A stretch of DNA of 64,000 bases from Alicyclobacillus acidocaldarius subsp. acidocaldarius Tc-4-1 (GTDB lineage Bacteria; Bacillota; Bacilli; Alicyclobacillales; Alicyclobacillaceae), in NCBI RefSeq assembly GCF_000219875.1, contig NC_017167.1:1361092-1425091 (forward strand). Direction: 5' to 3'. Of the stretch, positions 44,071 through 53,406 are shown piece by piece. The notes beneath the pieces are model-generated. The model was given only the letters and a program-made list of their open reading frames with translations, had not been told where the DNA came from and ran no database searches. Within the stretch, counting starts at the first letter, position 1. Every line of letters begins with the position of its first letter. The position numbers and the translations under genes are program-made.

Positions 44071-44522
44071 TGGCTCTTGCTACGCATGTCGGCACGGACA
44101 CCATTCTGGCTGTCGCGGATGAACTCGCGGAGATGATCCGGCAGTCCGACGAGTGTCGATCGTACTGGCACGCGAGAGAAAAGATGGAGCGCAATCCGCG
44201 GGCGCAGCGCCTGTTTGACGAGCTCAAGAAGAAGACGAATGGGCTATGGACGCTCAGGGACAGGCTCGGGGAATCGCATGAAAAATACCTGCGCATGAAG
44301 CGGGAGATCGATGACCTCTGGGAGCGCCTGTACGAGATTCCCGTTGCGCTGCAATACAAGGCTGCTCAGGACGAGTTGAACGCCCTCGTGCAGGAGGTCG
44401 TCGAGGTGATTTTGGCGAATTTGCACGGGACGCTCCCTGTCGAGCGGGGGCCGCGCATGTGCGGGAGCGGCGGGTGTTCAGGAGGCTGTGGCGGATCCTG
44501 CCACGCGAGGGCGGGAGCGTGA
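44070..44522 (+). CDS. YlbF/YmcA-family protein (RicF/RicA-like) with Cys-rich tail
   Basis: This 150-residue helical protein has the YlbF/YmcA core: SDECRSYWHAREKMERNPRA, then LFDELKKKTNGLW and YLRMKREIDDLWERL. Partners of this family (YlbF, YmcA and YaaT) form a complex that affects mRNA processing with RNase Y and sporulation, biofilm and competence in B. subtilis. The last 20 residues carry four cysteines (131, 136, 140 and 144) in a Gly/Ser-rich tail, as in the iron-sulfur-binding RicF. Position after miaB recalls ymcA, while the tail recalls YlbF, so the exact orthologue is open. ATG 44070 overlaps the miaB stop. Confidence 0.85.
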   Translation: MALATHVGTDTILAVADELAEMIRQSDECRSYWHAREKMERNPRAQRLFDELKKKTNGLWTLRDRLGESHEKYLRMKREIDDLWERLYEIPVALQYKAAQDELNALVQEVVEVILANLHGTLPVERGPRMCGSGGCSGGCGGSCHARAGA

Positions 44523-44534
44523 GGAGGTCGACTC

Positions 44535-47138
44535 GTGAGCCTGACGCCGATGATGCGGCAATACCGTGAGATCAAGTCGAAGCTCGGCGGCGATACGCTT
44601 TTGATGTTCCGCCTGGGAGACTTCTACGAGCTGTTCTTCGAGGACGCCGTCATCGCGAGCCAGGCCCTCGACATCACGCTCACGGGGCGCGACGCGGGCG
44701 AGGCGGGGCGGGTGCCGATGTGCGGCGTGCCTCATCACGCGCTGGACGGGTACCTCGAGCGGCTCATCGAGCAAGGGTTTCGCGTGGCGATCTGCGATCA
44801 GGTCGAGGATCCGAAGGCGGCGAAGGGCCTGGTGCGCCGCGAGATTGTCCGCATCGTCACGCCGGGCACGGCGGTGATGGAGGAGTCGGACGCGCGCTAC
44901 CTCGCGGCGCTCGCGTTCCAAGGCGACGAAGTCGGCCTTGCGCTCGTCGACGTCGGCGCCGGCGACGTGTGGTTCGGGGCCGGGAGCGCCGAGGATGTGC
45001 GCGATCACGTCGCCAGATTTCGGCCGCGCGAGATCCTGCTCGAAGGCGCGCAGGCGTTTCCCAGTTGGCTCGAGGAGACGGTGAATCGGCACGGAGCCAT
45101 CGTGACACGCGTCCCCGCCCCGTCGGGCGACGCGTTTCTCATGCACTATGATGTGACGTCGCCGGAGGCGCTCGGCCTGCGGGCGGGATCGGCCGCGGTA
45201 TCCGCCTGCAACATGGCCTTTCAATACCTGAGGGACACGCAGATGGCCGCGCTCCGCCATCTTGCCCCGCCGCGGCCGCTCCTCGAACCGGGGCGGATGT
45301 GGCTTTCGGAGCGCACGGTCGAACATCTGGAACTCGTGCCAATGGGAAGCGGCCGGGATCGGAGGACCTCCCTGTACGACGTCATCCGCGAGACGGTGAC
45401 GGCCGCCGGATCCCGCCTGTTGCGCACGTGGATTCTGCGGCCGCTCACCGACCGCCGGGCCATCGAGGAGCGGCTCGACGCCGTGACGGCGCTCGCCGAC
45501 GACTCGCTCCTTCGCGCGGAAATTCGCGAGGCGCTGAAGGGCATGCACGACCTGCCGCGGCTTCTCGCAAAGTGCTCCATCGGCCGCGCCACGCCCCGCG
45601 ATTTGCTCTCACTGGCGCACGCCATCGAGAAAGGCGAGGCGGCCGTGGCGCTTTTGCCTCTGGAGGGCCCGGCGCTTTTCAGCCGCCTGACCCGAGATCT
45701 GCCCGACTTTCGGCCGCTTGCCGAACACATCCTGGGCGAACTCGTTGACGATCCGCCCGCAACGGCCACCGAGGGCGGCATCTTCCGGGACGGCGTCGAT
45801 GCCGAGATCGACCGCCTGCGTTCGCTGCAATCGGAGGGCCGCAGCTGGCTGCGCGACTTCGAAGCGCGAGAGCGTGAGCGCACGGGGATCAAGTCGCTCA
45901 AAATCGGGTACAACAAAGTGTTTGGCTATTACATCGAGGTGTCCAAGGCGAACTTGTCGCTCGTGCCCGCGGATTATGAGCGCAAGCAGACGCTCGCATC
46001 CGGCGAGCGCTTCACGCACCCCGAGCTCAAGGCGAGGGAGGCCGACATGCTCACCGCCGCGGAACGCGTGGTGGAGCTAGAGCGCGCGCGCTTCGAGTCG
46101 TGGATCCATCGCGTTCGGGAGCAGGCGAGCGAACTTCAACAGTTTGCGGAGGTCGTGAGCACCGTCGACGTGCTCGCGGGGCTGGCCGAGCTGGCCGTGA
46201 AACGCGGCTATGTCCGGCCCGAGGTGACCGAGGACGTCGGTATGGAAATCCGTGAGGGCCGCCACCCGGTCGTGGAGGCGTCGCTCGGAGCGGAATTTGT
46301 GCCGAACGACCTCGTGCTCACGCCGGATGCGCCCATCGTCCTCCTCACGGGCCCGAACATGGGCGGCAAAAGCACCTACATGCGCCAGGCGGCACTCATC
46401 GCCATTCTCGCGCAGATGGGCTCGTACGTGCCCGCCCGCTCGGCCCGCATTGGCCTCGTCGATCGCGTCTTCACGCGCATCGGCGCGTCGGACGATCTCA
46501 GCCGCGGCCAAAGCACGTTCATGGTCGAGATGACGGAACTCGCGGAGATCCTGCGCGAGGCGAGTGGGAGGAGCCTCGTCCTGCTCGACGAAATTGGGCG
46601 GGGCACGTCGACGTATGACGGATTGTCCATCGCCGAAGCCGTGCTGGAGGATTTGGCCGAGCGGCGCCATCGGCCGCTCACGCTCTTCGCGACGCACTAC
46701 CACGAGCTCATCTCGTTTTCGGAGCGGTTCTCCTGCGTCCGCAATCAGTCCATGGCGGTGGAGGAGACGGACACGGGCATTCGCTTCCTGCACACCGTCG
46801 TGATGCGCCCGTCCGACCGAAGCTACGGCATCCAGGTGGCTCGGCTCGCGGGCTTGCCGGATCGAGTCATTCGGCGCGCCATGGAATTTTTGGCCGCGCG
46901 GGAGGTCACACCCGAGGTGGCGGCGGCTCGGGACGACCGGCGCGAGCGGCGCCGAGAGCCGCAGGTGCGTGAAGACGGCCCGGTCGCGCTCGATTTGTTT
47001 GCCGCTCCGTATCGCGATCTCGTCGATTGGCTGGCCGCGCAGGACGTGATGCGCATGACGCCGCTTGAGGCGATGCAGGTGTTGCACGAGGCCGCGGAGA
47101 AAGCGAGGGATCTCGTCGGATGGGCAAAATCCAGGTAA
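44535..47138 (+). CDS. mutS: DNA mismatch repair protein MutS
   Basis: MutS recognises mismatches and recruits MutL. The 867-residue protein starts at GTG with the mismatch-contact motif LGDFYELF (Phe-x-Glu, near residue 30). Then come the connector, lever and clamp domains, with SLKIGYNKVFGYYIEVS in the clamp. The ATPase has Walker A GPNMGGKST, the region DDLSRGQSTFMVEM, Walker B LVLLDEIGRGTSTYDG and TLFATHYHEL. The C-terminus is of normal length. Ribosome site GGAGGTC lies upstream. The gene overlaps mutL by 19 bases. Confidence 0.98.
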   Translation: MSLTPMMRQYREIKSKLGGDTLLMFRLGDFYELFFEDAVIASQALDITLTGRDAGEAGRVPMCGVPHHALDGYLERLIEQGFRVAICDQVEDPKAAKGLVRREIVRIVTPGTAVMEESDARYLAALAFQGDEVGLALVDVGAGDVWFGAGSAEDVRDHVARFRPREILLEGAQAFPSWLEETVNRHGAIVTRVPAPSGDAFLMHYDVTSPEALGLRAGSAAVSACNMAFQYLRDTQMAALRHLAPPRPLLEPGRMWLSERTVEHLELVPMGSGRDRRTSLYDVIRETVTAAGSRLLRTWILRPLTDRRAIEERLDAVTALADDSLLRAEIREALKGMHDLPRLLAKCSIGRATPRDLLSLAHAIEKGEAAVALLPLEGPALFSRLTRDLPDFRPLAEHILGELVDDPPATATEGGIFRDGVDAEIDRLRSLQSEGRSWLRDFEARERERTGIKSLKIGYNKVFGYYIEVSKANLSLVPADYERKQTLASGERFTHPELKAREADMLTAAERVVELERARFESWIHRVREQASELQQFAEVVSTVDVLAGLAELAVKRGYVRPEVTEDVGMEIREGRHPVVEASLGAEFVPNDLVLTPDAPIVLLTGPNMGGKSTYMRQAALIAILAQMGSYVPARSARIGLVDRVFTRIGASDDLSRGQSTFMVEMTELAEILREASGRSLVLLDEIGRGTSTYDGLSIAEAVLEDLAERRHRPLTLFATHYHELISFSERFSCVRNQSMAVEETDTGIRFLHTVVMRPSDRSYGIQVARLAGLPDRVIRRAMEFLAAREVTPEVAAARDDRRERRREPQVREDGPVALDLFAAPYRDLVDWLAAQDVMRMTPLEAMQVLHEAAEKARDLVGWAKSR

Positions 47139-49024
47139 TGCCGAAGGTGATGGCAGACCAGATTGCGGCCGGCGAGGTCGTTGCCCGGCCTGCGTCGTGC
47201 GTCAAGGAGCTCGTCGAGAACAGCCTCGACGCGGGTGCCACGCGCATCGAGGTTGCGCTTGCCGAGGGCGGGATCGCCTGTGTGACCGTCGTGGACGACG
47301 GGGAGGGCATGTCAGCCGAGGATGCCGCCTTGGCTTTCCACCGCCACGCCACGAGCAAGGTGCATGAACCGCGCGATCTCGCCCGCATCCGCACGCTCGG
47401 CTTTCGGGGCGAGGCGCTCGCGGCCATCGCGTCGGTCGCGCGCGTTCGCCTCATCACGCGGGCCCGCGGGGAGGAATCGGGGGTCCTGGTGCGCGTGGAA
47501 GGCGGTCACATTCACCCACCCGAGCCCATCGGTGCGCCGTTTGGCACGACCATGGAGGTGCGGGATCTGTTCTTCAACACGCCTGCACGTCTCAAGTATC
47601 TCCGCAGCGCGCACACGGAGCAGGCGCGATCGGTGGAAGTCGTGCAGCGCGAAAGCCTCGCACATCCCGAGGTGGCCTTTGTGTGCCGCACCGAGCGCCA
47701 GGTTCTGTTCCAGACGCCGGGGCGCGGCGATGCGCGCGAAGTCTGGGCGGCGCTCTACGGGGTGGGCGAAGCGCGCATGCTTCTCGAGGCGCGCGGCGCG
47801 ACGGATGATTATACCCTGCACGGATACGTGGGCCGACCGACGCAGGCCCGCTCCTCCCGGCAGCACGGTTACCTCTTCATCAACGGCAGGCCCGTGCGCA
47901 ATCTGGTCGTACAGCAGGCCGTGGAGCGCGCCTATGGCGAGCGGCTGATGGTGGGGAGATATCCCGTCTATGCCCTGTACCTCGAGATGGACCCGGCGCT
48001 GGTCGATCCCAATGTCCATCCACAAAAATGGGAGGTCCGCCTGAGCGAGGAGCGCGACGTCTGCCAACTCGTCGAATCGGCCGTTCGGGAGGCCCTGGAT
48101 AACGCGATGCTCACGGCGTCTCCACGCGTGCGGACGAGCGCTCCGATCGGGTCCCCCGTGCCACTCAAGTTGCCGGAGGAGCCAGAGCGCTTGCCGGAGG
48201 TGCCGGAGCGCACGCGCGAGATGCAGCAGAGTCCGTCGCCCGGCGCAGATCCCAAGGAGCCCCCGCGTCACCTGGCGCGCTCGCTTTCATTCGGCCAAGG
48301 CACAGGCCGAACGGCCGCGCCGAGAGAGGTTTGGGAGTCTGCGCTCGCGGTGCGCGAATCGGCGGCTTCGCAGCTCGAGGCTGAGCCCAAGACGGAGGCA
48401 AACCACGCCGAGGACAAGCGCGAGGTCCAGCAGGAGCGGCCCACGGACTGGAGGCTTCGCCCTATCGGGCAGGCGCTCCGCGCCTACATCCTGGCTGAAG
48501 ATGGGAATGACCTGTATATCATTGATCAGCATGCCGCGCACGAGCGCGTGCTGTACGAGGATCTGCTCGACGCATGGGAACACGGCGACATTCAGCCCAT
48601 GCCGCTTCTGACACCTCTTGAACTTTCGCTTAGGCCGTCGGTTTTCGAGGAGGTCATGGCCTGCCGAGAGGAACTCCTCGCGCTCGGAATCGAGATCGAC
48701 CCGTTCGGCGCCCACACCGTGCTGGTGCGCACCATTCCCGATTCGTGGCAGGGGCTCGACTACGCCGCGCTCCTTCGCGACGCGCTGGATGACCTCGCGT
48801 CCATGGGGGCAAAGGCGACCGCCCCTGATATCATGCACCGGCTAGCGACCCGGGCGTGCAAGGCGGCCGTCAAAGCGCACGACGTGCTCACCATGCCGGA
48901 GATGGAAGCGCTCTGTCGAAGATTGACCCGCGCGCGGGATCCCTATCATTGCCCGCATGGTCGCCCCGTGTTTCTGCGCATGACCGAACGGGAATTGGCG
49001 AGATCGTTTCGGAGGATCGTATGA
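47120..49024 (+). CDS. mutL: DNA mismatch repair protein MutL
   Basis: This GHKL ATPase coordinates mismatch repair. The N-terminal motifs are ELVENSLDAGA, VVDDGEGM and TLGFRGEALAAI. After a Pro/Glu-rich linker (about residues 340-440) the C-terminal endonuclease domain shows DQHAAHERVLYEDLL and ends with CPHGRPV. Both are features of MutL proteins with intrinsic nicking activity, found in bacteria without MutH. The length is 634 residues. The stop overlaps the next ATG. Confidence 0.97.
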   Translation: MGKIQVMPKVMADQIAAGEVVARPASCVKELVENSLDAGATRIEVALAEGGIACVTVVDDGEGMSAEDAALAFHRHATSKVHEPRDLARIRTLGFRGEALAAIASVARVRLITRARGEESGVLVRVEGGHIHPPEPIGAPFGTTMEVRDLFFNTPARLKYLRSAHTEQARSVEVVQRESLAHPEVAFVCRTERQVLFQTPGRGDAREVWAALYGVGEARMLLEARGATDDYTLHGYVGRPTQARSSRQHGYLFINGRPVRNLVVQQAVERAYGERLMVGRYPVYALYLEMDPALVDPNVHPQKWEVRLSEERDVCQLVESAVREALDNAMLTASPRVRTSAPIGSPVPLKLPEEPERLPEVPERTREMQQSPSPGADPKEPPRHLARSLSFGQGTGRTAAPREVWESALAVRESAASQLEAEPKTEANHAEDKREVQQERPTDWRLRPIGQALRAYILAEDGNDLYIIDQHAAHERVLYEDLLDAWEHGDIQPMPLLTPLELSLRPSVFEEVMACREELLALGIEIDPFGAHTVLVRTIPDSWQGLDYAALLRDALDDLASMGAKATAPDIMHRLATRACKAAVKAHDVLTMPEMEALCRRLTRARDPYHCPHGRPVFLRMTERELARSFRRIV

Positions 49025-49821
49025 CACAGGCTTGCAAGGAGAATATGCGGATCCTTGTGACCACGCCGCTTCGCCCCAAAGCCGATCAGGTGACGCGCGC
49101 GTCGGAGATGGCGGCTTGGTTTGGCGGCGTCGCTGTGCCAAGACGCGGCCAGAGCATCGCCCATTTCCTCGCCGACGCGGACGCCGCCGTGGTGGTGGCC
49201 GATCCGGCCGTCGTGCACGTGCGCGGCGTCGAGCACCCGCTCTTTTTCCACCCGAGCATGGCCCATCAACGGCTGAGGAGGCTCGAGCAGGGAGAACATG
49301 ATCGCCTGCTCGCACTTGCCGGGGTTTCGCCGGGCGACGTGATCGTCGACGCCACGTTGGGGCTTGGCACCGACGCACTGGTCTTCGCCGCGGCCGTCGG
49401 GCCGGAAGGGCGCGTCATAGGTCTCGAGCGCTCGCCAGTGCTCTACGGCTTGCTCCGCGCCGTGCAGGTTTACGGGTGTGAGGCTCATCCGCGCGAAGCC
49501 GCGCTCCTCAAGCGGGTGGCGCTCGTTCCTGGCGATCACGCCGATTGGCTGAAGGCCCAGCCCGACGACAGCGCGGACGTCGTGTACTTTGACCCGATGT
49601 TTCGCGAGCCCGTGCGCCAGTCCGCGCACATGCAGCCCATTCGGCCCGTCGCCTGGGAAGCGCCGCTGTCGCGTGAGGCCCTGGAAGAGGCCAAGCGCGT
49701 CGCACGGAGGGCCGTGATCGTCAAGGAGCGGCCCAAATCGGGCGTATTCGAGGCGCTGGATCTTGAGCCCGACCGCACCGCGGGCCGATTCGCGTACGGT
49801 GTATGGAGGAAGCCACGATGA
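49021..49821 (+). CDS. Class I SAM-dependent methyltransferase, RsmJ-like
   Basis: This 266-residue protein starts on the mutL stop (ATGA). The SAM-binding region is VIVDATLGLGTDALVFAAAV (about residue 105) with VIGLERSPVLYGLL after it. VYFDPMFREPVRQS resembles the DPMFPHK motif of RsmJ, the 16S rRNA guanine-N2 methyltransferase. The N-terminal 90 residues, with PKADQVTRASEMAAWF, form an extra domain also known in Firmicute relatives. The target RNA cannot be fixed from sequence. The operon context (mutSL and miaA) suggests a housekeeping RNA-modifying role (inference). Confidence 0.75.
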   Translation: MTQACKENMRILVTTPLRPKADQVTRASEMAAWFGGVAVPRRGQSIAHFLADADAAVVVADPAVVHVRGVEHPLFFHPSMAHQRLRRLEQGEHDRLLALAGVSPGDVIVDATLGLGTDALVFAAAVGPEGRVIGLERSPVLYGLLRAVQVYGCEAHPREAALLKRVALVPGDHADWLKAQPDDSADVVYFDPMFREPVRQSAHMQPIRPVAWEAPLSREALEEAKRVARRAVIVKERPKSGVFEALDLEPDRTAGRFAYGVWRKPR

Positions 49822-50819
49822 CCGACAGGAAACCCATTGTCTGCGTGGTCGGGCCGACGGGCGTCGGCAAGAGCGAACTCAGCGTCGAGATCGCGCTGCG
49901 CTACAGTGGAGAGGTCGTCTCGGCGGATTCCATGCAGATTTATCGGGGCATGGACATCGGGACGGCGAAGCTTCGCCCGGACGAGATGCGCGGGGTTCCC
50001 CATCACCTGCTTGACATCGCCGACCCTGCGGAGAAATTCACGGTTGCGCAGTGGAAGCGGCAGGTGGACATGGTCATCGACGAGATTGTCGCGAGGTGCC
50101 GCCTTCCCGTGGTGTGCGGCGGCACGGGATTGTATGTCCGGGCCCTCCTCGACGATCTCGACTTTTCGCAGACGCCGGAGGACGCCCATCTGCGCGAGGC
50201 GCTCGAGCGGCGCGCGGACGAGGAAGGCGTGGAGGCGCTGTACGAGGAACTGCGCGCGAAGGACCCGGAGCGAGCCCGGATGATTCATCCGAACGACCGG
50301 AAGCGGATTGTTCGTGCACTCGAGGTCGCGATGGTGCGGGGCACAGGCATGTCGGAAGACTACGACTGGACGCCGCGGCAAGGGCGGTACGAGGCGCTGG
50401 TCATCGGTATCACGATGCCGCGCGAGGCGCTGTATCAGCGCATCGACCGGCGGGTGGAAATGATGTGGCGCCTCGGGCTGGTGGACGAGGTCAAGCGCCT
50501 GCTTGCGGCCGGCGTGCCGATGGATGGGACGGCCATGCAGGCCATAGGCTACAAGGAAGTGGTCGCGTATCTGTCCGGTGCTGTATCGGAGGAGGAGGCA
50601 ATTCGCATCATACAACAGAACACAAGGCGGTTCGCCAAGCGGCAGTGGTCATGGTTTCGGCGCGATCCGCGAGTGCACTGGTTTGCAAAAGGCAGCGATG
50701 GACTGTTTTCGACGGACGAGATCGCGCGATTGTGGGCACATGTCGACCACTTTTTGCAGGATATCGGATGGTCGACTGCGAATAGATCCAGCACCTGCAG
50801 ATTGGAGAGTGAATCGTAG
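49818..50819 (+). CDS. miaA: tRNA dimethylallyltransferase
   Basis: MiaA transfers the dimethylallyl group to N6 of A37 in tRNAs reading UNN codons, making the substrate of MiaB. The P-loop is GPTGVGKS (residues 12-19). [32 protein letters not shown] and [11 protein letters not shown] are family signatures. [13 protein letters not shown] near the C-terminus binds tRNA. The length is 333 residues. ATG 49818 overlaps the previous stop by 4 bases and GGAGGAAG lies upstream. An in-frame ATG at 49803 overlaps that site. Confidence 0.96.
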   Translation: MTDRKPIVCVVGPTGVGKSELSVEIALRYSGEVVSADSMQIYRGMDIGTAKLRPDEMRGVPHHLLDIADPAEKFTVAQWKRQVDMVIDEIVARCRLPVVCGGTGLYVRALLDDLDFSQTPEDAHLREALERRADEEGVEALYEELRAKDPERARMIHPNDRKRIVRALEVAMVRGTGMSEDYDWTPRQGRYEALVIGITMPREALYQRIDRRVEMMWRLGLVDEVKRLLAAGVPMDGTAMQAIGYKEVVAYLSGAVSEEEAIRIIQQNTRRFAKRQWSWFRRDPRVHWFAKGSDGLFSTDEIARLWAHVDHFLQDIGWSTANRSSTCRLESES

Positions 50820-50820
50820 C

Positions 50821-51081
50821 ATGTCGAAGTCGTCAGTCAACATTCAGGACACATTTCTCAATCAGGTGCGCAAAGAGCGAATACCGGTCATCGTGTACCT
50901 GGTGAACGGTTTTCAAATCCGCGGACTGGTCCGCGCGTTCGACAACTTCACCATCGTCGTGGAGACGGACGGCAAGCAGCAGCTCATCTACAAGCACGCC
51001 ATCTCCACGTTCGCGCCCATGCGGGCGGTATCGCTCGTGCAACCCGAACCAAGTGCGGAGGCTGATCAGCCGGCGGAATAA
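50821..51081 (+). CDS. hfq: RNA chaperone Hfq
   Basis: This 86-residue Sm-like protein forms a ring that binds small RNAs and mRNAs. Sm1 covers [20 protein letters not shown] and the Sm2 motif is IYKHAIST, preceded by KQQL. Both are nearly invariant. The short C-terminal tail ([12 protein letters not shown]) is acidic. The gene begins 1 base after miaA, the same pair as in Bacillus and in E. coli. GGAGAG stands about 12 bases upstream of the ATG. Confidence 0.97.
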   Translation: MSKSSVNIQDTFLNQVRKERIPVIVYLVNGFQIRGLVRAFDNFTIVVETDGKQQLIYKHAISTFAPMRAVSLVQPEPSAEADQPAE

Positions 51082-51141
51082 CGAGGATTGGGCGAGGACT
51101 GTTGTGCGTCGGTGGGTGATGGATTTGGCGACGAATAAGGG

Positions 51142-51171
51142 TTGACAATCCGAAGCGCCCCGTGCTATATT
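51142..51171 (+). promoter_or_regulatory. Strong sigma-A promoter of the tRNA cluster
   Basis: A perfect TTGACA and TATATT (five of six) are separated by 18 bases, and the first tRNA begins 18 bases further on. This spacing is usual for stable RNA promoters. Confidence 0.85.
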
Positions 51172-51189
51172 GATCCTCGCCGCGACAAT

Positions 51190-51265
<76 letters not shown>

Positions 51266-51310
51266 AACGGTGGAGGGTGGCACAAGGTTCATCCTCCACA
51301 GATTCCACGC

Positions 51311-51386
51311 AGGGGCGTAGTTCAGCTGGTAGAACGGCGGTCTCCAAAACCGCATGTCGTGGGTTCGAATCCTGCCGCCCCTGCCA
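51311..51386 (+). tRNA. tRNA-Trp (anticodon CCA)
   Basis: The acceptor stem AGGGGCG pairs with CGCCCCT, the anticodon stem GCGGT/ACCGC closes loop CTCCAAA, and the T-arm contains GGTTCGAATCC. The discriminator is G and CCA is encoded. The anticodon CCA reads TGG. Confidence 0.97.
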
Positions 51387-51407
51387 TTTTTCCCCTTCAT
51401 TCCTCGT

Positions 51408-51483
51408 GCTCCCATAGCTCAGTTGGTAGAGCGCATCCATGGTAAGGATGAGGTCACCAGTTCAAGCCTGGTTGGGAGCTCCA
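51408..51483 (+). tRNA. tRNA-Thr (anticodon GGT)
   Basis: The acceptor stem GCTCCCA pairs with TGGGAGC, the anticodon stem CATCC/GGATG closes loop ATGGTAA, and the T-arm contains AGTTCAAGCCT. The discriminator is T and CCA is encoded. It reads ACC and ACT, so it complements the first threonine tRNA. Confidence 0.95.
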
Positions 51484-51485
51484 GA

Positions 51486-51561
51486 GGGCGTTTAGCTCAG
51501 TTGGGAGAGCATCTGCCTTACAAGCAGGGGGTCGGCGGTTCGAGTCCGTCAACGCCCACCA
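51486..51561 (+). tRNA. tRNA-Val (anticodon TAC)
   Basis: The acceptor stem GGGCGTT pairs with AACGCCC, the anticodon stem closes loop CTTACAA, and the T-arm contains GGTTCGAGTCC. The discriminator is A and CCA is encoded. It follows the previous tRNA by only 2 bases, so one precursor is processed. Confidence 0.96.
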
Positions 51562-51575
51562 TACTGCTAGTCGCG

Positions 51576-51602
51576 AAATCCCTTGTACTGCAAGGGATTT
51601 TT
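51576..51602 (+). terminator. Rho-independent terminator of the tRNA operon
   Basis: A 9-bp stem (AAATCCCTT with AAGGGATTT) and a 7-base loop run into a T-rich end (TTTTTGCTTTT). It closes the stable RNA unit before the mobile-element region. Confidence 0.9.
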
Positions 51603-51712
51603 GCTTTTGATACACGTTGTGAAATGAATCGTACGGTAGGACGAGAGCTCTGAAAAAGTCATTGTTCATTGGGCGATTTCACGGTATTCTTATATGTGTA
51701 TAACACATCGGA

Positions 51713-52045
51713 TTGGTGGTGATCCCTTTGTCTAAAAGAAGCATCCTCGTCCTACATCGAAATCGTCAACAGCAACACTTGCTCGCTCATCTCGATGGAG
51801 CGATCGCTGGCTCACTTGTTGAAACCTACCGCACTTGTGGCAAACCCAATTGCATCTGCCATTCCGGGCAAAAACACGGGCCGTACTACCTGCTGACGTG
51901 GTCGGAGAATGGCCGGACGCGTACCTGCCACGTCCCCGCCGACAAAGTGGATGTCGTACGCACTGGGGTTGAGCGTTTTCGCGCCGCGCGAGAGGCGCTA
52001 CAGAAACTGGGCGAGTACAATCGCCGTCTGATGCTGGAGGACTGA
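51713..52045 (+). CDS. IS-associated small protein (DUF6788-like)
   Basis: This 110-residue protein contains the metal-binding-like pattern CGKPNCICHSGQKHGPYYLL followed by TWSENGRTRTCHVPADKVD. The pattern is shared by small accessory proteins found beside IS1182- and IS4-type transposases. Its function is unknown, although the Cys/His cluster suggests zinc. The start codon is uncertain (TTG 51713, or GTG 51716 or 51719). A perfect palindrome ATGTGT-ATA-ACACAT lies just upstream at 51694-51708 and may mark the element's end or a regulatory site. A transposase remnant follows within 6 bases. Confidence 0.6.
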   Translation: MVVIPLSKRSILVLHRNRQQQHLLAHLDGAIAGSLVETYRTCGKPNCICHSGQKHGPYYLLTWSENGRTRTCHVPADKVDVVRTGVERFRAAREALQKLGEYNRRLMLED

Positions 52046-52050
52046 TCCTC

Positions 52051-53258
52051 ATGCTCACGCGCTTCCCGGATTCACGTTCGCTATGGGATGACTGGTTGAT
52101 TCGAAAGCTGTTGCCGGAGAATCACATTCTTCTTGCCATTGACCAACATATCGACTTTCTTTCGTGGAAGAAGAAACCCGCGATCTGTATAGTCTCCATC
52201 ATGGCCGTCCCGCCTATGCGCCTGAACAGCTCCTGCGTGTGCTGTTTCTCGCGTACTTCTACAACCTGTCAGACGTACGGGTTGCAGAGGAGCTGCGGTA
52301 CAACCTGTTGTATCGTGCCTTTGCCCACTTTCTCTGGATGACGATACCCCTGACGACTCCACCCTGGTCGTGTTCCGCCGCCGACTGGGACCTGAACGAT
52401 GCGCCCGGCTATTGGACCGCATCGTGGAACAGGCCCGCCAAAAGGGGCTTCTTGAAGGGAACGGCAGTGTGTGGATGCCACGGTGATTTCGGCGAATGCA
52501 GCCGTACAAAACCGGAAGGAGTTACTCCGTGCTGCACGGCGGCGTCTGTTCCGTGCTTGGGAGCGCATAGATGCCAAGACCGCTGCGGAGACGGCGAACC
52601 AGCTACAAGAAGAGTACACGAATGCATCCGAGCCGGACCTGGCCAAAGAGGAGAAGTTGACCCAACACTTGCTCGACGCGGTTGATGCTGCGGGCCATAC
52701 GGAATTGCAGTCTTTGCGGGACACGGTGGCACAGATTCTGTCGGGGGAAGGGGGTGTGACCAACTTGATCGACCCGGACGGCAGGTGGGGATTCAAAAAC
52801 AAACGGACTCCGTTTTTGGTTACAAAGCCCACGCGTCCATGGATGCCTCTGGGATTGTCACTTCTGTTCAAATATTGAGCGGGAACGAACACGAAGGAGA
52901 GCACCTGCCAGAACTGCTTGAACAGGACGTCCGCAAAGGGCATCGGTTTACTTCGGTGGTGGCCGACAAAGGCTATGACTCGATCGGGAATCGAAACGCC
53001 ATTCGCAGCCATGGCGCAAAGCCGGAGATTCCTTCACGAAACGCCGGTGTCCTGGCGAAGACACGATTCCGTTATCGGCCTCGGAAAGACACCTTTGTGT
53101 GCCCAGGACGGAAGGAGACGAGCGGAAAACGCCTTTCAAAGGCGGGTTTCTGTACTACTTTCGCAAACCGATTGCCAAACTGCCCATTGAAACCGCGTGT
53201 CTGGGAAAGAAGGAAACCCGGGAGCGAGTGTATCTCAGCGACCGGGTTCGGGAGTCCT
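52051..53258 (+). pseudogene. IS1182-type transposase remnant with multiple frameshifts
   Basis: Successive pieces in different frames rebuild one transposase: LLPENHILLAIDQHIDFLS, then HGRPAYAPEQLLRVLFLAYF with NLSDVRVAEELRYNLLYRAF, then DDSTLVVFRRRLGPERCARL, then DATVISANAAVQNRKELLRA, then VFGYKAHASMDASGIVTSVQ, then RKPIAKLPIETACLGKKETR. At least five frame changes are needed, so no functional protein is made. The order of N-terminal DUF772-like domain and DDE domain fits the IS1182 family. Its right end is cut by the IS21 element. Confidence 0.8.
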
Positions 53259-53406
53259 TGTCAACATCGGTTGTAAAATCCCCAATAACATCGGATGAGA
53301 ATTCCCCAAGATCATCGGCCTCAATTCCTCAAAATCATCGGGATGAATTCCCCACACCCCATGTCGAATCGTGGCACCTGTCATCCATTCATGGGAGGTG
53401 CCCGTT

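Noticed and set aside
51082-51189. Small RNA gene between hfq and the tRNAs
   Set aside because: The only signal is the tRNA promoter, and no separate transcript structure is evident.
53280-53352. CRISPR-like repeats at the IS21 left end
   Set aside because: The spaced repeats are imperfect, few and match inverted copies at the other end, as expected for transposase binding sites.
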